From the NCBI RefSeq assembly GCF_009829985.1, contig NZ_SZZU01000002.1, positions 1-64,000 of the forward strand: a stretch of 64,000 bases of DNA, written 5' to 3'. The notes beneath the pieces are model-generated. The model did not search any database. It was not told where the DNA came from and saw only the letters and a program-made list of their open reading frames with translations. Positions 58,032 through 64,000 of this stretch are shown piece after piece. Origin of the DNA: Pantoea sp. Aalb (GTDB taxonomy: Bacteria; Pseudomonadota; Gammaproteobacteria; Enterobacterales; Enterobacteriaceae). The position numbers were made by a program, and so were the translations under genes. Position 1 is the stretch's first letter, and each line of letters starts with the position of its first letter.

Positions 58032-58082
58032 ATTTATAGTATTCTTATTCCCAATACTATAAATTTCAATTAGTATTGGGAA
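58032..58082 (+). promoter_or_regulatory. two mutually exclusive 12-bp hairpins
   Basis: Three arms share one middle segment. Arm A, ATTTATAGTATT (58032-58043), pairs perfectly with 58053-58064. Arm B, TTCCCAATACTA (58048-58059), pairs perfectly with arm C, TAGTATTGGGAA (58071-58082). The two partners of the middle segment overlap, so only one hairpin can form at a time. The B:C hairpin, with three G-C pairs at its base, is followed by a T-rich stretch, like a terminator. This is the layout of an attenuator, but no regulated gene or ligand is evident. Confidence 0.5.
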
Positions 58083-58279
58083 ATAGTTTCTTATTTTTAT
58101 TTAGAATAGTAGTATATTACTAGCAATACATAGTATAATTTTATTGAATAAATCCAAATTAAATCTTTTATTTTTATTAAAAGGTTTTTTAAAATTTTAA
58201 TTAATTTAATTGATTAGTAAATGATTTTAATAAATAGTTATTATCAGTATATACAAATAAATTAATATAATTTTCATAT

Positions 58280-58311
58280 ATATTATTTCAATATAAATAT
58301 TGAAATAATAT
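58280..58311. repeat. 32-bp palindrome (15-bp perfect arms)
   Basis: ATATTATTTCAATAT at 58280-58294 is followed after two A by its exact reverse complement at 58297-58311. It lies about 260 nt upstream of tatB. Confidence 0.85.
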
Positions 58312-58573
58312 TACAATTATTATAATATTTGATTTTTATTAACAAAAGTGAAATTAATATTTTTATGGTTTAAAAACAAATAGTTATTTATTTTATCTAA
58401 AAATAAATAACTTAATACTTGATTTTATCATTAAATAAAAATATTATTTAATAAAGTATTATTTTCTATAAGGTATTGATACTTAAATAATAAAAAAATA
58501 ATTCAATTTAAACCATAATACTTAAATATTAATTTTAATAACCAAAATCACATAAAAATAAGCAAAATACATT

Positions 58574-58846
58574 GTGTTTAATATTAGTTTTAGTGAAATA
58601 ATATTGGTATCTGTCATAGGTTTAATTGTGCTCGGTCCTCAAAAGCTACCTATTGTGATAAAAAATATAATAAGTTTAATTAGAACTATTCGTTCTTCAG
58701 TTGCTAATATAGAATATGAATTGACAAAAGAAGTGGAGTGTCAAGAATTACAAGATAGTTTAAAAAAAGCAGAAATAGAAATACATAATGTGCTCTTAAC
58801 AGATTTTAAAGATCCAATAAAAGATTTAAATAAAACTACTAAATGA
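58574..58846 (+). CDS. tatB: Sec-independent (Tat) translocase subunit TatB, shortened
   Basis: Forms with TatC the receptor for twin-arginine signal peptides. The 90 residues begin MFNISFSEIILVSVIGLIVLGPQKLP, matching E. coli TatB: a short N-terminal membrane helix, the hinge GPQKLP and an amphipathic helix. ELTKEVECQELQDSLKKAE confirms TatB and not TatA. The GTG start is the same codon as in E. coli. The long disordered C-terminal tail (E. coli 171 residues) is missing, which the family tolerates. Confidence 0.93.
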   Translation: MFNISFSEIILVSVIGLIVLGPQKLPIVIKNIISLIRTIRSSVANIEYELTKEVECQELQDSLKKAEIEIHNVLLTDFKDPIKDLNKTTK

Positions 58847-59087
58847 ATAAACAATTCTATAAATAAAATTATCAATTTTAAAGAAATAGAAAATTCAGAA
58901 AATAAAGTTGATGTTATTTAATAGCTTATATCTTAAATTATTACAAAATAAAAAATTGAGTATAAATAAAAGATAATACAGTGTTTAATTAAATTTTTTA
59001 TTATATTTAAGATTAATTAAATATTAGTAGTACTGTACAAAGTACTTAAAAATATTTTTCAAAAAGCATGAAGAATAATAATAAATT

Positions 59088-59816
59088 ATGGCAGTTCAAG
59101 ATACTCAACCACTTATTAGCCATTTAATTGAGCTACGTAAAAGATTATTAAATTGTATTATTACAGTATTAATCATTTTTCTTGTACTAATATATTTTTC
59201 CAATGATATTTATCATTTTATTGCATTACCTTTAATTAAACAGTTGCCGATAGGTGGTAACATGATAGCTACTAATGTTACCTCACCTTTTTTAACTCCT
59301 ATTAAGCTTACAGTTATTGTTTCAATATTTATTTCTATTCCTATGATATTATATCAAATATGGGCTTTTATAGCACCAGCACTTTATCGGCATGAGCGTA
59401 AATTAATCATGCCTTTACTTTTGTTTAGTACATTTTTATTTTATTTGGGAATAGCTTTTGCATATTTTATTATTCTTCCTTTAGCATTCAGTTTTTTTTC
59501 TAAAACCGTACCGAAAGATGTTACTATTGCGACTGATATTACAAACTATTTAGATTTTGTTATGACTATTTTTATGGCATTTGGAATAGCATTTGAAATA
59601 CCTATTGCTATTGTACTACTATGTTGGAGTGGTATTACTACACCAGAAAATCTAAAAAATAAACGTTCTTATATTTTAATAGGTACATTTATTGTTGGAA
59701 TGTTACTCACACCTCCAGATATTTTTTCTCAAACTTTATTAGCTATACCTATGTATTGTTTATTTGAAGTTGGTTTATTTTTTTCATATTATTATATAAC
59801 TAAAAAGAAATACTAG
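59088..59816 (+). CDS. tatC: Sec-independent (Tat) translocase subunit TatC
   Basis: Core receptor of the Tat system, which exports folded proteins. The 242 residues have six membrane segments, the N-terminal QPLISHLIELRKRLLN that contacts signal peptides, PSF-like TSPFLTPIKL, and YQIWAFIAPALYRHERK with the conserved glutamate and arginine. PIAIVLLCWSGI and VGMLLTPPDIFSQTLLAIPM follow. The C-terminal hydrophilic tail of E. coli (258 residues) is trimmed. The 241 nt between tatB and tatC are wider than in E. coli, where they nearly abut. tatD is absent. Confidence 0.96.
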   Translation: MAVQDTQPLISHLIELRKRLLNCIITVLIIFLVLIYFSNDIYHFIALPLIKQLPIGGNMIATNVTSPFLTPIKLTVIVSIFISIPMILYQIWAFIAPALYRHERKLIMPLLLFSTFLFYLGIAFAYFIILPLAFSFFSKTVPKDVTIATDITNYLDFVMTIFMAFGIAFEIPIAIVLLCWSGITTPENLKNKRSYILIGTFIVGMLLTPPDIFSQTLLAIPMYCLFEVGLFFSYYYITKKKY

Positions 59817-60273
59817 AAATTATAATATAAGAATTAACATCTTAATCATTGATTTTTTATTCTATCTATTGTTGTAATTATTATTCCTAATATCTCTCTA
59901 TCAAGATAACAGTGAATGATTTTATTGTTAAAATTAATATTTTTTATTAATCAATCACAAAATTCGTTTAATATACATTAATAACTTTTATTTATATTTT
60001 ATTGATTTTCTAAAATCATATTATATTAATTCTTATATTATCTTAATGCATGTAATTTAATATTATTAATAGTTATTGAATTTAATTTATATAAAATTAG
60101 ACAAGTATTTACTCTACTCTACAATAAATTCTCTTAATAAATCTAAATAAAATATTTTAATTGATTAAAATAAAATGATAGTCAATAAAATGTTTACTCG
60201 AAAATATCTAAAAATTATTTATTAATATTTTATTATTTAAGTTTCATTATTATGAAAATAAGGTATGTAGATT
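59817..60273. other. A+T-rich spacer between tatC and metA
   Basis: The 457 nt join two regions that are far apart in E. coli (tat at 87 minutes, metA at 91). I see no gene and no MetJ operator (tandem AGACGTCT-like 8-mers). Confidence 0.5.
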
Positions 60274-61203
60274 ATGCCAATCAGAATTGCGGATGAGTTA
60301 CCAGCAGTAAGTTTTTTACGTAATGAAAACGTTTTTATTATGACATCATCTCGTGCTAATATTCAAGAGATTCGTCCATTAAAAGTACTGATCCTTAACT
60401 TAATGCCAAAAAAAATAGAAACTGAAAACCAGTTTCTGCGTCTACTTTCTAATTCTCCATTGCAAATTGATATACAATTTTTACGTATTAATAATCATAA
60501 ATCACGTCATACACCAGATGAACATTTAAATAATTTTTATTGCAACTTTGATCATATTAAACATGATAATTTTGATGGAATGATTATTACTGGAGCCCCA
60601 TTAGGATTAGTAAACTTTGGCGAAGTAGAGTATTGGTCACAATTAAAAAATATTTTTTACTGGTCTAAGGAACATGTAACATCTACACTTTTTGTCTGTT
60701 GGGCAGTTCAAGCAGCATTAAATATTTTTTATGGTATTCCTAAACAAACGCGTAAAAGTAAACTTTTTGGTGTTTATGAACACCATATTGTACATCAACA
60801 TGCATTATTAACCCGTGGATTTGATGATACATTTCTTGCTCCTCATTCGCGTTATGCTGATTTTATCAGTCAATTTATTCTTGACTATACAGATTTAGAA
60901 TTATTTTCTGATTCAGAAACTACGGGTGCTTATTTAATGGCAAGTAAAGATAAGAGACTTGTTTTTGTAACTGGTCATCCAGAATATGATGCGCTTACAT
61001 TATCTCATGAATATTATCGAGATTTTTATGCTGGTTTAAATCCTAATATTCCTAATAATTATTTTCCTAAAGATAATCTAGAATTATTACCTTGTGCAAA
61101 GTGGCGTAGTCATGGAAATTTACTTTTTTCTAATTGGCTTAATTATTATGTTTATCAAATTACACCATTTGATTTACGTTATATGACGCCTAGTCTTGAA
61201 TAA
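60274..61203 (+). CDS. metA: homoserine O-succinyltransferase
   Basis: First committed step of methionine synthesis: activates homoserine with succinyl-CoA. The 309 residues equal E. coli and begin MPIRIADELPAVSFLRNENV. They include LKVLILNLMPKKIETENQFL, the catalytic cysteine in LFVCWAVQAALNI, YGIPKQTR, and the histidine and glutamate of VTGHPEYDA. The gene is intact. Together with metE it points to methionine provisioning or self-supply. No MetJ box is evident upstream. Confidence 0.97.
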   Translation: MPIRIADELPAVSFLRNENVFIMTSSRANIQEIRPLKVLILNLMPKKIETENQFLRLLSNSPLQIDIQFLRINNHKSRHTPDEHLNNFYCNFDHIKHDNFDGMIITGAPLGLVNFGEVEYWSQLKNIFYWSKEHVTSTLFVCWAVQAALNIFYGIPKQTRKSKLFGVYEHHIVHQHALLTRGFDDTFLAPHSRYADFISQFILDYTDLELFSDSETTGAYLMASKDKRLVFVTGHPEYDALTLSHEYYRDFYAGLNPNIPNNYFPKDNLELLPCAKWRSHGNLLFSNWLNYYVYQITPFDLRYMTPSLE

Positions 61204-61292
61204 AAATTTATTTTATTTTTTAATCGATAATATAAACAAGATTAATGAGCGCTAAGATTAATTATATCGCTTTTAAATTACTACGATGAATA

Positions 61293-61590
61293 TTAATTCA
61301 TTACATATTTTTTTTACGTACGTAAGGTACCTTGATTTATACCCATTAATAAAGCTATTCTCCTCTGATTTCTACCAGTATATTGCATTACTACATCTAT
61401 TAAAGATTGTTCAATCTCTACTAAATAGTATATAATATAAATTATTAATGATATCTTGACCATTTAATTGAAAAAAATAATTTTTAAGTCACTTGTTTAA
61501 TAAAATCACTTAAGGTTTTTAAATCACTTGATCCTGTTATTCCATTTAAATAAAATTATATAAAAATTATGCTTTTAACGTCTTAGTAGT
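61293..61590 (-). pseudogene. fis: degraded fis (nucleoid protein Fis)
   Basis: The minus strand carries recognisable Fis coding sequence broken by stops and frameshifts. The best stretch reads VEIEQSLIDVVMQYTGRNQ and then ALLMGINQGTLRT, a stop, KKYVMN, against E. coli VEQPLLDMVMQYTRGNQ, ALMMGINRGTLRKKL, KKYGMN. Further upstream, in other frames, are QLNGQDI and QDQVI-stop-KP, matching QLNGQDV and QDQVTQKP. The position just after prmA on the same strand is that of fis in E. coli, with dusB deleted. The upstream limit is approximate. Confidence 0.85.
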
Positions 61591-61804
61591 ATTTATTTTA
61601 TTAGTTAATAACTAAAAATATGTATTGAAAATTAATTATTAATGATAAAATAGTCGGTAGATTAGATATTGATTCCACTATTTACTTATCTGAGTATTAG
61701 AAAATATTTCTAGAAACATAAGTATTATTTTGATAATTTGTTAAAAATAAAATGATATTTTTATTAATTATAAAAAATAATTAAGTATCTTAAATTTTTT
61801 ATAA

Positions 61805-62692
61805 TTAATAACGTACTCCAGTAATAAAATACCACTTCTCTTTTTCAGTAATTATATTGAGTTTAAAATATTTGTTATACGCTTTGTATACTATTTCTAT
61901 TTGATTACCTAAAACACCGGATAAAGCAAGAAGCCCACCTGTTTTTATTAACGTAGCAATTATTGGTGCTAATTGACATAATGAATTATAAAAAATATTT
62001 GCTATTACAATATCTCCTTGTAAATTTTTTAATTTATGTTGAGGTAAATAATATAATGAGAGTTGTTTAGCTACTTTATTACGGTTGGCATTATCATAAC
62101 TAGCTTGTATTGCTTGTATATCAATGTCTATTCCAATACTATGAGCTGCTCCAAGCTTTAATGCAGCGATAGCTAAAATACCTGAACCACAACCAAAATC
62201 AACTACAGTTTTATCTCGTAGACATAAACTACTCAACCATGTTAGACATAGTGAAGTTGTTGGATGGATACCAGTACCAAATGCTAATCCTGGATCTAAT
62301 ATTACATTAGTTGCAAGAGGATTAGGAATTTTACACCAACTTGGACAAATCCATAAATTTTTACCAAAATAAAGTGCATGGAAATTATTCATATGTTCTA
62401 GTTGCCAATTTTTATCTTCAATATATTCTATTTTATAGTTACATTCCTCTAAATCTAATTTTAGAAAATGATTTAATTCAGATAAAATATTATTTATATT
62501 AATTTTATTATCAAATAGAGCAATGACATTAGTTTTTTCCCATAATAACATTTCACCTGGAAGAGGTTCATATATTGGATTACTATTACAATCTTGAAAA
62601 GTAATAGATAAAGCACCTATTCCTTTGAATTTATCACTTATAATTTTAGCATGTTCTTTAGTACTATTAATTGTAATTTGAATAAATGGCAT
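61805..62692 (-). CDS. prmA: ribosomal protein L11 methyltransferase
   Basis: SAM-dependent enzyme that trimethylates ribosomal protein L11. The 295 residues (E. coli 293) have an N-terminal substrate-recognition domain and a C-terminal methyltransferase domain with LDPGLAFGTGIHPTTSLCL, the SAM motif VVDFGCGSGILAIAALKLGA and DIVIANIFYNSL. It lies downstream of accC on the minus strand; panF, which sits between them in E. coli, is gone. Confidence 0.97.
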   Translation of the reverse strand: MPFIQITINSTKEHAKIISDKFKGIGALSITFQDCNSNPIYEPLPGEMLLWEKTNVIALFDNKININNILSELNHFLKLDLEECNYKIEYIEDKNWQLEHMNNFHALYFGKNLWICPSWCKIPNPLATNVILDPGLAFGTGIHPTTSLCLTWLSSLCLRDKTVVDFGCGSGILAIAALKLGAAHSIGIDIDIQAIQASYDNANRNKVAKQLSLYYLPQHKLKNLQGDIVIANIFYNSLCQLAPIIATLIKTGGLLALSGVLGNQIEIVYKAYNKYFKLNIITEKEKWYFITGVRY

Positions 62693-62762
62693 GATTTTAA
62701 AAAAGGTTGTAAAATATGAGCAATATTATATGTATTTAAAACTAATAAAAATCATGTTTTCT

Positions 62763-64000
62763 CTAAATAAAATTTTCTTCTAGAAAATGTATGTTAGTTC
62801 TAGCTTGTTGAAAATTTTTATTATACATAATTTTCATATGTAATTCGATGTTTGTTTTTATTCCATCAATAATTAATTCTGTTAATGCATTTTTCATTCG
62901 AGAAATAGCTACATTACGATTTTCACCATATGTAATTAGCTTACCGATCATTGAATCATAGTAAGAAGATACGTTATATCCAGCATAAATATGAGATTCC
63001 CAACGAACTCCAAATCCTCCTGGTGCGTGAAAGCGTGTAATTTTTCCTGGACTAGGGAGAAAAGTATTAGGATCTTCAGCGTTAATTCGACACTCTATTG
63101 CATGACCACAAACTACTATATCTTTTTGTTTAATAAATAATGGTTGACCAGATGCAATACGTAATTGTTCTTTTATTAGATCTATCCCAGTAATCATCTC
63201 TGTAACTGTATGCTCTACTTGGATACGAGGATTCATTTCTATAAAATAAAACTCACCATTTTCATATAAAAATTCAAATGTACCTACGCTACGGTAACCG
63301 ATATTAATACAAGCATTTACACATTGTTTAGCAATATAACGAGATAATGTTGGTGTAATAGCTGGAGCCGGTGCTTCTTCGATGATCTTTTGGTGACGAC
63401 GTTGCATAGAACAATCACGTTCTGAAAGATGAAGAACATTACCTTGACCATCAGCTAATACTTGAATCTCAATATGACGAGGTTTTTCAAGGTATTTTTC
63501 CATATATACCATATCGTTACTAAAAGTTGCTTTAGCTTCTGCTTTAATTATATTAATTGACTGTTCAAGTTCTTGATCACGATATACAACTTGCATTCCA
63601 CGACCACCACCACCAGCAGAAGCTTTAATAATTACTGGATATCCAATGTGCTTAGCAAAAGCACGGAGTTTATTCATGTTTTCAGTTAATGGACCATCAA
63701 ATCCTGGCACTGTTAGTATACCAGCCTTTTTCATTGCATTAATTGCTGAAACTTTATTACCCATTAAGCGAATCGTATCTGCTTTTGGTCCTATAAAAAT
63801 AAAACCAGAGCGCTCTACTTGTTCGGCAAAATCAGCATTTTCAGATAGAAAACCATAACCTGGATGAATCGCAACTGACCCAGTAATTTCTGCAGCAGAA
63901 ATTAATGCAGGAATATTCAGGTAACTTTTTAATGATTGAGGCGGTCCAATACAAACACTTTCATCTGCTAAAAGAACATGTTTTAGATCTCTATCCGCTG
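62763..64000 (-). CDS. accC: acetyl-CoA carboxylase, biotin carboxylase subunit (5' end outside window)
   Basis: ATP-dependent carboxylation of biotin on AccB, the first step of fatty-acid synthesis. The frame stays open to the window edge, where it reads ADRDLKHVLLADESVCIG, corresponding to about residue 35 of E. coli AccC (449 residues), so roughly 34 residues are missing. Visible are AIHPGYGFLSENADFAEQVE, the glycine loop KASAGGGGRGMQVV, RDCSMQRRHQKIIEEAPAP and the active-site segment EMNPRIQVEHTVTEMITG. The last reads NTRIQVEHPVTE in E. coli. The C terminus is about six residues short. Confidence 0.97.
   Translation of the reverse strand, partial: ADRDLKHVLLADESVCIGPPQSLKSYLNIPALISAAEITGSVAIHPGYGFLSENADFAEQVERSGFIFIGPKADTIRLMGNKVSAINAMKKAGILTVPGFDGPLTENMNKLRAFAKHIGYPVIIKASAGGGGRGMQVVYRDQELEQSINIIKAEAKATFSNDMVYMEKYLEKPRHIEIQVLADGQGNVLHLSERDCSMQRRHQKIIEEAPAPAITPTLSRYIAKQCVNACINIGYRSVGTFEFLYENGEFYFIEMNPRIQVEHTVTEMITGIDLIKEQLRIASGQPLFIKQKDIVVCGHAIECRINAEDPNTFLPSPGKITRFHAPGGFGVRWESHIYAGYNVSSYYDSMIGKLITYGENRNVAISRMKNALTELIIDGIKTNIELHMKIMYNKNFQQARTNIHFLEENFI

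Larger units (their letters stand above)
57608..58573. other. gene-free spacer between rmuC and tatB with three dyads
   Basis: In E. coli ubiE, ubiJ, ubiB and tatA fill this interval. The 966 nt contain no frame resembling them. The spacer holds the overlapping hairpins at 58032-58082 and the palindrome at 58280-58311, both listed separately, and otherwise very A+T-rich DNA. Confidence 0.6.

Noticed and set aside
63200..63260. AccC active-site variant NPRIQVEHTVTE instead of NTRIQVEHPVTE
   Set aside because: Both forms occur naturally in biotin carboxylases and the key R, Q, V and E residues are kept, so it is not a sign of altered function.

Overview
The window reads as the oriC-side part of the chromosome of a genome-reduced, AT-rich gammaproteobacterium. 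Nearly every gene has an obvious Escherichia coli orthologue of almost the same length. The pattern of full-length core genes, long AT-rich spacers where E. coli genes should be, trimmed proteins (CyaA, LptM), a decayed fis and no mobile elements is what is expected of a maternally transmitted insect endosymbiont of the Enterobacterales. Retained methionine genes (metA, metE) and tetrapyrrole genes (hemC, hemD) would suit a Baumannia-like nutritional symbiont. I cannot assign a species from the sequence alone.

Layout. The start of a 16S rRNA gene lies on the minus strand at 1-105, with a conserved antitermination leader. It is followed by an AT-rich spacer that looks like a remnant oriC (106-1154). 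Then come mnmG, the complete F1Fo ATP synthase operon atpIBEFHAGDC, glmU-glmS and the phosphate operon pstSCAB-phoU. On the minus strand are mnmE-yidC-rnpA-rpmH, facing dnaA-dnaN on the plus strand. After a gap where recF is missing comes gyrB. This is the E. coli 82-84 minute order, read in the opposite direction, with rsmG, yidD and recF lost.

From 28.7 to 38.4 kb, pieces from other parts of the ancestral map are joined: the primosome genes dnaT-dnaC, a XylE-type sugar transporter (minus), glyQ-glyS, fdhD, sodA and a VirK/YbjX (DUF535) protein. From 39.6 to 59.8 kb the map again follows E. coli 85-87 minutes with deletions: trxA, rho, tRNA-Arg/His/Pro, hemD-hemC (minus), cyaA, lptM, dapF, uvrD, corA, yigL, metE, rmuC, tatB and tatC. 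The end of the window holds metA and then, on the minus strand, accC (running off the end), prmA and a fis pseudogene.

Functions. The set covers energy coupling (ATP synthase), phosphate uptake, amino-sugar and diaminopimelate supply for the cell wall, replication initiation and restart, tRNA wobble modification, fatty-acid synthesis entry (AccC), methionine synthesis at its first and last steps, membrane protein insertion (YidC) and part of the Tat system. Regulation looks worn down: fis is broken, CyaA lacks its C-terminal regulatory region, metR is not beside metE, and the origin region has no GATC sites that I can see. Several DnaA-box, rRNA-leader and rho-leader signals are still recognisable.

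Most unusual items: a 27-codon LptM ending right after its conserved lipoprotein motif; a fis pseudogene readable through frameshifts; TatB-TatC with no TatA nearby; a pair of mutually exclusive 12-bp hairpins in the rmuC-tatB spacer; and a series of long perfect AT-only palindromes in spacers, the largest with two 20-bp arms.
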